Shown here piece after piece: positions 10,878 to 21,530 of a stretch of DNA of 64,000 nt (positions are counted from its first letter, which is position 1; each line of letters starts with the position of its first letter). The notes beneath the pieces are model-generated. The model saw only the letters and a list, made by a program, of their open reading frames with translations, did no database searches and was not told where the DNA came from. Source of the stretch: Pochonia chlamydosporia 170 (lineage: Eukaryota; Ascomycota; Sordariomycetes; Hypocreales; Clavicipitaceae). The stretch spans positions 372,001 through 436,000 of the forward strand of contig NC_035790.1 of NCBI RefSeq assembly GCF_001653235.2, in the 5' to 3' direction. A program made the translations under genes and the position numbers.

Positions 10878-11818
10878 CTTGACGATGGTGCCTCAAAGCA
10901 TCATCTGATGGAAAGAACAGGAACTGGCGATCATGACATTCTGACAAAAATGTACAACCCTTTGATAAAGGAGCAGCTCCTGAAAAGCAGGTAGAGTCCA
11001 CGATCGCATTGATTGTACAGCGCGAGCATGTAGAGGGCTTTTACATGGTTACCCGTTTAACCATAATCATACCATCCCGTCCTACCCTTGCACAAACACT
11101 GTAACATTTATCTTCATTCTGTGACTCAGCGTGGTATTCTGAGCCATCATCCCAGGCACTCTGGTACCAGCTCAAGCGTCCGGCGGCGCTGGCTCCCACG
11201 CGCATGATGGTAGAAGGAGCCAAATGGCGGTTGACACAGGTTCGCCGTCAATCATCTCGTCACAGCCCCTTGTTTGATGATGTACAGTGCGTCTTTGCAC
11301 TGGTCTCGCTAAGAGATTTTCCTTCCAACTGGCAAAGACATCCATCCAAAACGCTAAAGCTAATCTCCATGTATGCATCAACGGACCAACGGCAAACTTG
11401 CCGGCTGACCAACAACTTGTGAGGTGGGGGTCACGACCAGGATAAAAGATCCCATAATTTCCTTCCTGGCATGACCTAACATGGGCTGGATTGTGTTTCG
11501 TATCATGGGTGCTTTACGAAGATCATGCAAGAAGAAGTGACACTTTCTGTTCAATGAATGACTTTGCATTGACTGACGCCAAATAGTCCGGCGTAGCGGC
11601 ATGTAGTTGGAAACAAATGCAATAGGCAATGAATTGCGTCTTGTTTATGATCTATGGTTCTGCCCAAAGACCTCTCTTTATATTCACCACAAGAAAGAGG
11701 ATGAGAATTTTTGATGCTAAAACTGAGCCCGAAAGGATTACATGCAACCACGCAACGACGACTCAACAACACAACGTCTTCTCTTAACGAAGTGCCTCAA
11801 AATCTATGCCAAATCAAT
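10878..11818. other. Intergenic, 0.9 kb
   Basis: Upstream of the rhodopsin-fold gene and downstream of the Dal5-type transporter. Short overlapping frames on both strands lack any recognisable domain. No repeat seen. Confidence 0.55.
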
Positions 11819-13476
11819 CTATAGGACATATCTAATGTTTTCCTGATCTTCCACATTCTCAGCTACATCCCGGTCCTTACGATCAAAAACTCTATTGTGC
11901 CAGGCCAGTGCAGCGGTCACTAAAATTACACTCAGCGTCCCCAGTGCCGCGAAGCTAACACCTGTAGCAAATCCCGTGGGGTATTTGGGCGCCTGTTTCG
12001 TGATGAAGACGTTGCTCGCTACGAAATTTGCGCAGTTACCTATACCTAGCTGGACAGCGCTTGCAATTGCGTGCTGCGGACGACCACGTAGGTTACTGTT
12101 GAGCCAGCCGATAAGAATGGGGAATTGAAGGAACGAGCCAAAAGCAATGATGTACAGCGCGAAGTAACGCACTGCTGGTGGCTGGACCTGAGCGTATTGG
12201 ATGCACCAACCGATGAGAGCGAATATAGCGCCAGCAAGCACGAAAGGCCAGCGCAAAGAGAGCTTTCCGGAGGCGTATGATGTAGATAGAGTGACGACGA
12301 TGCCGACCATCCAGATGGGAATGCTCATCACTTGCGCTCGCGAGGCATTCCAGCCAAGCTGAGAGAGGATGGTCGGTGTGAAGGATGAAATGGATGCAGC
12401 ACCCATGTCAGCACAAAAGTATATCAAGGTGAAGGACCAGATCTTCCAGTCCGTGAAAACGCGCAGCCAGTTGATGCCTTTGAAGGTGAGTCTCTCTCTG
12501 CCACGGTCGTGACGCAGGCGAGCGAGAAGCATGGCGCGCTCATCATCAGTGAGAAAAGTCGCCTCCTGCGGAAATTTGGGAATTATGAACCACGCAACGA
12601 GTCCGAAGGCAAAGGTGAATAGACCCTCGAGGATGAATACCCAACGCCACGCCTCGTAGCCTTGAACTCCGTTCATGTGCTCGATGGCATATGCGAGAAG
12701 CTGTAGCATGTTAGCTATTAGAATACTAGGCGATAAAGATACAATAGACTTACACCGCTGAAAGCGCTCCCAAATAGAGCAAAGCAGATAAAGTATGAGA
12801 AGCGGATGTAAAACTCACTTCGCTTGTAGTATTGGCCAATTAGAAGAGCGGCCCCTAGCAAGATCAGTCACGGAACCATGTAGAAAAATAATAATGATAA
12901 TACGTACCCGGTGGCAACGCAGCTTCCATGATGCCCATGATGAATCTACAGACCAAAAGCCCACCATAACTTCTCGTAAGTCCTTGGCACATTGATACAA
13001 CACCTAGCTTTCATTTAGGATTTTGTTTCAAATTTGTGCGACTTGTAAAGCTTACCCAGAATTAACATCGCACCGGCAAGCCACTGATTTGGCTTGATCT
13101 TATTCAGGCTCATGAATAAGTTACTTGGGATCTCCACGATGACGAACGGGAGGTAGAAAATCCAGAGGCAGGTGTTGAACCCATTTGAGGGCATATGAAG
13201 CGACTTCTCTAGTCCGAATAACCGCGCGTTGGCAATGTTCGACCGGTCCAAGAAAGACACCAGATAGAGGCACCCCAGAATAGGGATCAATCGAATATCG
13301 CATTTGATGAGCAGCCGCCGGGCAGCCTTGGGATCCTCGTAGAACTCGCTGTCATCGTCAGAAGCTTTAGATCCGACAGGATCGACGGCTGTGATAGCCT
13401 CATTAGTAATGCTGCTGTGGTTGGGTTTCTCTATGCATCTTGACGCATTGACCGCGTTGTCTGCAGGAGCTGCCAT
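11819..13476 (-). CDS. MFS anion:cation symporter, Dal5/allantoate-permease type, 499 aa, 4 exons
   Basis: Exons are 13476-13056, 13003-12908, 12854-12754 and 12700-11819, totalling 500 codons, all with GT-AG introns. TM1 carries LVSFLDRSNIANARLFG, the hallmark of the ACS family (Dal5, Tna1, Vht1, Liz1). This is followed by PSNLFMS, CRFIMGIMEAA, LLIGQYYKRSEFYIRFSYF, GYEAWRWVFILEG and a long C-terminal six-helix half that ends in a charged tail. The family takes up carboxylates and vitamins such as allantoate, nicotinate, biotin, pantothenate or tartrate across the plasma membrane. The gene is divergent from the aldehyde dehydrogenase 903 bp away, which could indicate uptake and oxidation of one substrate, but this is only context. 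Confidence 0.88.
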
Positions 13477-14379
13477 GATGAAGGCTGTGAGGAACAATGA
13501 ACGAAGGAAAAGTTGTCAGCACATCCGGAAACTAAGAAACAGTCGACTGCATATTGAGACAATGGTTCGCACCCCACGCTTTCCTGAAGCATGAGAAAAT
13601 TCTTGTGTCGTCCCGCATGGGATGAACAGGGACCCCCAAGACTGTGATGCTGCGGACCCTGTGAAAGCCGGCATGGCGACTGGCTGCTACGACCCGTCCT
13701 GCATCTACTACTTGTCCGGACCCATTCAGATGATGATACAGGTGGCCGTGACTCGTATTTGTCTGTCACCAGGTGAGCTACTTCAGGTACTACGATGAAA
13801 TAACGAGTTGACCTGGAGAGCAAAGTCGATTCTCGCCGTCCCGGTATTGTCGCGTGCTTCGCATTGCATAGAAGCCCGTTTGACAATGATAGGATCCAAT
13901 TATATCGCTGAAGAAATCCTCCCATGGAGACTGCCAGCTGGGCCTAACCCGGCTCGAACTACTCCTTAAATTGCTGATGCTCGAGGGAATCGCAACCTTG
14001 TTGCTTCGCCCTTCGTTGATTCCGTTCTCTCCGACCAAAAATAATTGGACACAGTGTAATTTCTTAAACCCCAGTTATGCATATTTCGGTCTAACTAGTT
14101 TTCCCACCTACCCTGACCTGGTCTTGTTCGGCTATTACCGAATTCGTCACATACTACATGCACGATGTTACCCTTCCCTGCTTGGAAGTACCAGCTTTCA
14201 AATCGAGGGGCCTTCTGGGATGGGCCAGTCAATTCGTCTTTCTCTTTATCTTCTCGCCAAAACTTTTGTTCCGTGCCTTGGTTGGTGTACAAAGTCGACG
14301 CGATAGAAGGGATAGCATGATATCCTCACGACATAGATTATCCCAAAACTTACTCCGTACTTAAAACGCCAGCGTTTGG
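13477..14379. promoter_or_regulatory. Divergent promoter region, Dal5-type transporter / aldehyde dehydrogenase
   Basis: 903 bp between two outward-facing genes. It contains only chance short frames. I saw no clear shared operator. Confidence 0.45.
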
Positions 14380-16007
14380 ATGATGGCTGGCAAAACCATT
14401 GAGACGCGGCTGTTCATTAACGGCGAAGTAAGAATTAATTGTGCAATTTCGCCACGCCGAAACTCACAATGGACAGTTCCGGCCATCCTCAAATGACGAG
14501 ACCTTCGATCTGTTATCTGCAAGGTCCGGATCGTTATTAGCCAAAGGCAAGTCTGCCAAGCTCAGAATGATTCTCGCCGTCTCGCATGCTTGTATTCTGT
14601 CTCTTTACACCCTTTCTGATATCAAGAATCAGTACACGAGGCGACCAAGGAAGATGTAGACGACGCAGTAGCAGCAGCCAAAGCTGCCTTCCCCAAATGG
14701 GCTGCTCTATCACCATACGAAAGAGGCAGATATCTGGTTCGACTTGCCGATCTCATCGTGGAGGCTAATACAGAGTTGGCGATGCTAGAGGCTGAGTCCA
14801 TGGGTAGACCTGTGTCAACATATTTTGATGCGACTGTGGGCTCTAAGTACTTTCGCTACTTCTCTGAGGCAGCATATCCTCAAGGATCGTCAAGCTTGAA
14901 TACCCCTGGCTTCATGAACATCACCTTGAAGCAACCGGTGGGCGTCGTTGCGGCCATCATTCCTTGGAATGCGCCTCTCATCTTCTTCTGCAAGAAACTG
15001 GCGCCAGCTTTGGCTGCGGGCAATACTGTCGTGCTCAAATCCAGTGAAAAAGCACCCTTGACAGTTAGTTCCATCGATACACCTCGTACGTCTTGTCAGT
15101 ACTAAAACATCTACAGTCCCTCTATGTTGCTGGACTTGCCAAGAAAGCAGGCTTTCCGCCAGGCGTACTCAACGTTCTCTCTGGCCAAGGCCCTGTCTCT
15201 GGCGCAGCCCTGGCATTGCACATGGATGTGCGGACTCTAACGTTTACGGGCTCCAATCGAACGGGCAAGCTGATCTCCAAGATGGCTGCTGATTCAAATC
15301 TGAAGAACTTGATCTTTGAACTCGGCGGCAAGTCGCCGGCCATAATTTTCGACGACGCCGATATCGATGCTGCAGCTCGGGATACGCAGTTCAGCATCCA
15401 GCTTATTAGTGGTCAGACCTGCATGGCCAATTCGCGCATCTACGTTCACCGCAGCATCGCCGAGTCGTTTATTGCAAAGTTCAAGATTGCATTCACTTCC
15501 GCTCGGTTAGGAGATCCGGCGGATCCGAACACTAACCATGGGCCTCAAGCGGATAAGATCCAGCACGCTACCGTTCTGCGGTATATAGAACTGGGCAAGA
15601 CATCAGGAAAACTGCTAACTGACGAACATTCCGCGTCTGGATTGTATATCAACCCCACGATATTCACGGACGTGCCCGAAAACGCACAGATCATGAAGGA
15701 AGAGATCTTTGGGCCAGTGGTTATTATTAACACGTTTGATACAGAAGAAGAGGCTGTGGCGAACGCGAATAATACCGAACACGGGCTTTACGCGGCGGTG
15801 TATACGAAGGATTTGGACCGCGCCATTCGGGTTGCCTCGAGGCTAGAGGCGGGAACAGTGGGAGTAAACTGCACCAGCCCTACGAAGGGTGATGACATGC
15901 CGTTTGGCGGGCAGAAAGGGAGCGGGTTACAGAGGGAAAGCTATATACACAGCATGGAGACGTTTATGGAAACTAAGTCGGTTTTAATCAAGGTGGACCG
16001 ACTGTGA
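14380..16007 (+). CDS. NAD(P)-dependent aldehyde dehydrogenase, 479 aa, with a GC-AG intron
   Basis: Exons are 14380-14427, 14477-14546, 14633-15063 and 15117-16007, 480 codons in all. Intron 2 has a GC donor (AAAG|GCAAGT) and a normal CAG acceptor; it is the only choice I found that keeps the frame and yields the expected join LLAK|VHEATKEDV. Aldehyde dehydrogenase features are complete: the N-terminal FINGE start, VAAIIPWNAP, ALAAGNTVVLK, FTGSNRTGK of the nucleotide site, the general base in FELGGKSP, and the catalytic Cys in SGQTCMANSRIYV. Late motifs EEIFGPVV and DDMPFGGQKGSG are also present. It oxidises an aldehyde to the acid in the cytosol; substrate unknown. Two ATG codons in tandem at 14380 and 14383 leave a one-residue choice of start. 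Confidence 0.9.
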
Positions 16008-16689
16008 TAAGGGTCACAAGACTATGCAAATAAGGTGATATGGGGCTCAAGAACATGATGGACAAAATTGGTCCATGACCCCAGTAGCTTGTCATACTTT
16101 CCGCGCCGGTTTGGTTCTTGTGCCGAGTGCATGTGTCAATAGATACACTAAGACTATCTCTCTGCATCGTCGAAGCGTTCTCTTTTGCCATCACGAGGAG
16201 CCTAGGTATTATCTTGCTTAATAACATGTCTATCTGGGACCAACTCATCAGCCAGTGATTTTGTAAGCGGGCCACGCGATGCACACATATCGCAAGCTGA
16301 AACACTATTTTTCTGGAATACCAGCCCTTTTAAGAAATGTACCTGATATTTAATTTAAAATGACAGGTAATGTTGTAATACTGTGTCAGCTATTTCTAGG
16401 AGATTTAGTCGACGGAAACTGATGTCAAGGAACCTCACCCCCCCAGCGATGCAACACAATCGGATACGAAGCTCATCAAGTAGTAAGGCGTAAGGCTAGG
16501 GGGGGTGATATGTTATGACCCCGCTCTCGCAGTGCAGATACTGAAGCACAATGTGACATCTACCAAACCATACTTCACTCATTTACATAACATTTTGTCA
16601 ACTGCGGAGGAGGGAAAACGCGTAATTCATCAACACACTATACCGCCACTCTCGGCAGAGAGCACGGCTGAGATCTCCACCCGATAAGA
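16008..16689. other. Intergenic, 0.7 kb
   Basis: 3' side of the aldehyde dehydrogenase and promoter of the small GTPase. It contains a short C-run and G-run (near 16440 and 16500) but no recognisable gene. Confidence 0.5.
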
Positions 16690-17433
16690 ATGCAGCATTA
16701 CGACGTACTTGTCGTTGGAGCTCGACAGGTTGGCAAGTCCTGCTTGGAAGTCGGATTCTGTATGCACCAATTTGTTGAGCAGATTGAACCAATGATTTCA
16801 CGTTAGTGGTCTAATGACGCTTGTGATGGATCGTTGAGTGGGTCAATCTGCTAACATATAACTTGGAGACAGAACCTGTGAGAAAGCTATGTGCTGTGGA
16901 TGACAAGGTTATAGGTATCCAGCCAGAAGAAATGGTCTCTTTGGATTCTGATTCTTTACCGCCATCAAACGACTTGGTGAACTCGAGTCTACTGAAAGCA
17001 AATGGCTTGCTTCTTGTCTACTCCATAACGTCTCGTCACAGCTATAATGTTTTGGTTGCCTTTTGTCAGCAAATTTTGAACGGAAGTCAGAAAGTTCCTT
17101 TAGCTTCCGTGGTCATTGGCAATAAATGCGACTTGGAGAGCTGGCGCGAAGTTCCTAAGAAAGGTAATATCGCTCCGATGGCTTGTTGTGTACACAGAGC
17201 TAAAATCTAGCCCGATTGGGCGTCCAGATGGTGAAGCTCTTGCGGAGTTATCAGGATGTCCATTTATGGAGACATCGGTGAAGTCATTCATCAATGTAGA
17301 GAAAGCATTTCATGACGTTGTTAGAGAGATATGGAAAAGCAACCAAGTGAAACCTCAACTTGACGATTCTGATCCGAAAGCTCGGGGCCAGAGTGCGAGA
17401 AGCAGTCATTGCAAGCACTGTTCCTTCTTGTAG
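16690..17433 (+). CDS. Divergent Ras-like small GTPase with CAAX box, 202 aa, 3 exons
   Basis: Exons are 16690-16801, 16873-17163 and 17228-17433, exactly 203 codons. The order of the Ras fold is clear: P-loop GARQVGKS at about residues 10-17, the segment LLLVYSITSRHSY, guanine-specificity motif NKCD, G5-like ETSVK, and a C-terminal CSFL prenylation box preceded by further cysteines and basic residues. The switch regions are unusual. The G2 Thr is not seen around EPMIS, and where Ras has DTAGQ this protein has a serine/aspartate-rich stretch (LDSDSLPPSND), so DxxG and the catalytic Gln are missing. It should bind membranes through the lipid anchor but may not hydrolyse GTP normally. The splice sites are canonical, so the missing motif is unlikely to be an exon-model error, though a transcript is needed. 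Confidence 0.78.
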
Positions 17434-18222
17434 TGTCGAGATGGCAACTTGTTCGATGCACTAGCGGCTTTCCCATGTCTCGACGGATCCAGACGCTTGT
17501 ATAGTCGTCACGCGCCAGTTCATTGGTGTCTATGTTCTGTTAACGACTCTGCCTTTCGCACGCTGTAACTGATGGTGATGTTCTACCCGAGACACCAAAA
17601 CCTTTAAACAGCATATACATTGGAATTGATTTTTTTGCGAGTCCAAATACATCAGAACGCACAAACTTGGGCCTGATTGTAGCATCTCAACCTTTCTTTG
17701 TTTTTTAAGCAGTCGGCAGAAGTAGATTCCCATTTGCCGCATGCTTTTGCCGGATACTTCATAGCATGTATAGGTACAATTTGCTTTCAACCTTAGGTAC
17801 TTCCGTTACGCAACCTAGTTATATTTAGTTGTTCGAATTGGCCATGGCCCTTGATCAATTGCTCCACGACTGGACTGTATCTGCTAGTTTTGCTGCCTCC
17901 CACTAAAAGCCTCTGGCTACTGCTGATGCCACAAGAAGGCAAAGGCGCCTGACTTAGTCCCCCACAGCTCCAAAACTGAGTGTTAGTTCATCATAGTATA
18001 TCCCTGTACTGGACCTTACCGCATCACAGACTTTGTCATATATCTAGGCACAATCTTCACGAAAGGTGTCAACATATGTACGTATTGTGAAATTTATTAT
18101 ACAAGTGCTAGACCAATGAGTACTATGACTGGAAAATCCCGCAGAATGGCTCTCCTGCATGTCGTTCTCGAACTGGTTCCTCTAACTTGAAGGTCCGGCT
18201 GCGAAGCCAACGGTGTCAACCA
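17434..18222. other. Intergenic, 0.8 kb between convergent genes
   Basis: An open frame on the minus strand at 17530-17790 has no family resemblance and starts without support. I see no feature here. Confidence 0.5.
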
Positions 18223-18549
18223 TCAACACTAAACTTTGGTTAGCTGGGAGAAATCAAGCAAAACTAATGTTGAAGGTCTTACGGTTCCATCGGGTGAATA
18301 CCAGCTCAAACACTTCTTGGCATTGTTATCATACTCGGTGCAGGGGCATAATCCGTGTTCAAGACATTCGCAGCTACAATCATATGGTTCATCACCAAAA
18401 TAACATGTCTGACAGGTCCCAAACTTGAGACAGCAATTGTCATGTTGAACAAAGCATTGTCGTTTCTCTAGGCCAGGCTGGCCAAACATGTTTGCCGGCA
18501 TCGCAACTGCTAGCGAGCCCACTAGTCCCAGTAAGATGGTGAAGCGCAT
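18223..18549 (-). CDS. Small secreted cysteine-rich protein, 90 aa
   Basis: Exon 1 runs 18549 to 18283, followed by an intron 18282-18229 (GTAAGA...GCTAACC...TTTAG). The last two codons at 18228-18223 add a Cys and the stop. The protein begins with a signal peptide (MRFTILLGLVGSLAVAMPA) and then a Kex2-like LEKR site. The mature part has 12 cysteines, including a CC pair, CQTC and CSCEC. The even count appears only with the intron spliced; reading through gives 11 and an unrelated tail. Small size, secretion and disulfide density are typical of fungal effectors or antifungal-type proteins. I do not recognise the specific family, and it is not a hydrophobin or CFEM pattern. A TATA-like TTATATG lies about 75 nt upstream. 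Confidence 0.75.
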
Positions 18550-19322
18550 AATTACGGCGTAGGTTGGAAACTGATTATGACACCGGAATGCTAGATTACA
18601 ATTGAGCTCGGGGCGAGTAGCTACATATAAGTAATTTAAGTCTAAGATATTCTTGCAAGTTGGTTAAATTAGTAATGATTACTTATGATTCTGCCGCGAT
18701 GGGGTTACATGCATGAATTTGATGATTCTGCCTAATATGAGTATCCCACATGGTAGCTGTCTAAGATCACGGAATGTCAGTTGGCCCGACTCGGCGTAAC
18801 AGACTCTATGTTTGAGCAACAATACTACCTTTGAGCTTCCATCTTACCTGTTTACTGTGCCTGTCACTCTTCCTTGCTTGTTCACTCTATTCGGGGATGA
18901 GAGCCACTTTCAATGTTTTGTATTTGCACTAGCCTTTTATAGCAACTCGATTTCTTACTTTGGAAATCGCTGTGCCCGATCGTATCTACCGGCAAAACTT
19001 AACAGATCGATCTCAGTGGTGGAAAAAGATGTTTCACGTCTCGGCAAAGCGGGTGAGTTAAGAGTTGAGGTTGCGGAGTGCTATTTCCCTCTCGCCTAGT
19101 CACTAGTTTGCAACTCTGGCGGGCTTCAGTATCACCATCACCTAATGAGATCTATTCAATGGTGCCAGATTAGAGTGACTCGGCTTACATTTGCTACATC
19201 ACTGATGACTTGGAAACTAAAGTCCTCACACATGCTTAAAGAAAAGCGCAGCCTGATTTAGAAACATGTTGTGCTGCCATCTTTGGCAATTTTCTGGAGG
19301 ACAAAGACAGGCTACTTGGCGG
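18550..19322. other. Intergenic, 0.8 kb
   Basis: Promoter side of the secreted protein and 3' side of the sugar transporter. A 95-codon frame at 18812-19099 (plus) looks random. Nothing else seen. Confidence 0.5.
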
Positions 19323-21023
19323 CTACCTTGAGCCGCCAGTCCTGGGTGCAAGCTCAATATCCGCATTTGTCACTTCCACATGCTGAGTCTCTAATCCCTT
19401 TTGCAGCATATGCTCCACGTCAGCCTTTCGGTCATCCTCGCTCACGAGACCAAAGAGGATATCCATATCTTCCAAAGTTCGACCTTTGGTCTCCTTGATG
19501 AAAATTGTAATAAAAGCAGCATTAGCTAGGCAAAAGATTCCAAACATGAGAAAGGTTCGCCAGCCAATATGATTGACAGCTTGCGGGGTGATCTCAGTAA
19601 TAACAAAATTGAAGAGCCATTGGGTAGTAGCCCCGAGGCTGACGCCATACTCACGGAGACGGTTGGGGAAGATCTATGATTGACAGTTAGATTGCTGGGT
19701 CAAGTAGACTGCAAGAGGATACGCTTACCTCTGAAATATAAACCCAGGGTGTAGGTCCCCACGAGGCAGAGTAGCCGATAACGTAGAGATAAATCATCAC
19801 CACCATGGCAATAGATGCCGACGACGTTGTTCCGTTGCCGCTTCCAACGTGAGGAGGCTTGGCAGCTAGCACGGCGCCAATAATGATCATCATACCCGCC
19901 ATCCAAATGGCGCCAACGATTAGACTTTTTCTTCGCCCCCATCTATCGATACCAAAGGCAAGGAAGAGTGAACCGGTGAGAAGCTTGACAGTTCCATAGA
20001 TTCCTGTAGCAAATAAGGACGCATTGGTGCTGCTTAGACCAACAGTTTGAAAAATTTGGGGGGCGTAGTAGCCGATACTATTCGTGCCGGAAAATTGTTG
20101 GCATACCATGATTCCAAATGCCAGCAGAAATCGTTGTCTATTACCAGGTTGCAAACACTCCCGCCAAGTAACTCCCTCTGTGAGAGCCAGTTCGTTGTCA
20201 ATAGCAGCTCGAATCTCGGCCATTTCAGCCTGGATCGCAGGGCTATCAGTAGCTTCATTGCGGATGTAAGCAAGTGATTTTAAGGCTTCATCAAGTCGAT
20301 TCTTTTTTGTAAGCCATCGTGGTGACTCTTGCAGAAAGAAAAGGCCAACGAGAAGCAGCCCACCTGGAATGATTTGGACAGCGACAGGAATTCTCCATTG
20401 TTTGGTGCTGGGAGGAATCCGAAGGGCAACTCCATAGTCAAGCCAATACGCAAAGACCATACCAAGCACGAGAAAGATTTGGAACAGTCCGGCTATTCTC
20501 CCTCGTACGTTGGGCGGGCAGTTTTCGCTGACAAAAACTGGTGTGATGCTAGACATGCCGCCAATACCAAGACCGGCAACCACACGGCCAGCATAAATGT
20601 GGCCGATTGCCTGGGCACCGGTTTGAATAGAAGCCCCAATGAGGAAGATTACGGTAAATAACATGAGTGAATATCGCCGGCCGTAGCGGTCATTGATGAA
20701 GGCTGCTCCAATGGCCCCGAAAAAGCATCCTGCCGTTAGCAGAGAGACGACATTGGAGGACACTTGAGCGTTCTGGGGGGATGTAAATCCGCCTTTTTCT
20801 CTTGGCAATCCAAAATCTTTCTTGAAGCTATCAAGAGCGAGAACACTACCCATGACACCCGTGTCATAGCCTGGAGAGCGTGTTAGCGGAGGATGGTTTT
20901 CGTGCAGATCGCAAGTTTTGGAGCAAATGGGAGGGGAGGGGAAAGAATGATACCAAAAAGAACAGAGCCCAAGTAGGCCACTGCTGCCAAAATATACACA
21001 CGGTAATTCTTGAAGTTCGCCAT
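19323..21023 (-). CDS. MFS sugar transporter (hexose/quinate type), 520 aa, 3 exons
   Basis: Exons are 21023-20954, 20870-19729 and 19673-19323 (521 codons). The sugar-porter signature set is complete. It comprises FGYDTGVMGSVLAL in TM1, DRYGRRYSL, GRVVAGLGIGGMSS, PVFVSENCPPNVRG, QESPRWLTKK, the TM7 QQFSGTNSIGYYAPQIF, DRWGRRKSL, PTPWVYISEIFPNRLR and ETKGRTLEDMDILFG. The QQ-x-SGTN-x-IGYYAP motif is typical of hexose/quinate/pentose carriers rather than disaccharide carriers. The protein is a 12-helix plasma-membrane proton symporter by family. It is divergent from a Dal5-type transporter across a 507-bp promoter, and an aldolase, an SDR and a Zn2Cys6 regulator follow to the right, suggesting use of a sugar or sugar acid. 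Confidence 0.9.
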
Positions 21024-21530
21024 CCTCGAGTCTTGAAGCTGCCTGTTGTTGGATCTACAAAGTTGAGCAGTATTATTCCAACCCTTGAGTCCCATGCCAA
21101 GACGTGGAGCCTTGATGGCGGGTGGAATAAATACATTGCATTGTTTTCCAATCCCAATACTGGAAACCCATCGCATGACGGAGTCATGGATGCTTCGCTC
21201 TTTTCTTCGGAAATGTTTTGTGTTCCTGCGAGACCATCGAGTTCGACGGAAAACAACTGCATGTTTCCGGTTGTTACTTTCACCTTTCCGTTGACTTGAT
21301 TGGACAAATCTCAACCAGTGCATATCCTGGTCAACGCGGAAAAGGCCTCGTTTGAACGGAAAAGGACCAATTGATTCTCCTGGCAATAAGGTCTATCATT
21401 CCCCGCATTCCCCGGGGGTCCTTTCCCCCATGGGGCTTAAAGGTCTGGGGTATTAAATGTAGAACATGAGGCGCCTTCGAAGATATTGTGTCCTCCATGG
21501 CTTTCATGCAATAAATCAAGTATCTTCGAA
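21024..21530. promoter_or_regulatory. Divergent promoter with two CGGAAAAGG repeats
   Basis: The region between the sugar transporter and the Dal5-type transporter carries CGGAAAAGG at 21337-21345 and again at 21357-21365, exactly 20 nt (about two helical turns) apart. A close variant in inverse orientation (CCTTTCCGT) lies near 21283. CGG half-sites are typical for Zn2Cys6 regulators. The same 9-mer recurs upstream of the aldolase gene (24906-24914). Binding is inferred only. Confidence 0.4.

Noticed and set aside
13940..13975. A tRNA-like TTCGAG box
   Set aside because: The match to the B box is poor and no A box or acceptor stem could be formed around it.
14524..14640. A frameshift in the aldehyde dehydrogenase gene
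   Set aside because: GT-AG introns leave the frame off by one, but a consensus GC donor with a normal acceptor restores it and the expected protein, so the gene is probably intact.
17530..17790. An 86-codon Cys-containing frame on the minus strand
   Set aside because: No signal peptide, no family pattern and no supporting promoter context; likely chance.
18229..18549. Reading the secreted protein through to 18229 without an intron
   Set aside because: This gives a tail unrelated to the rest and an odd cysteine count, while consensus donor, branch point and acceptor are present.
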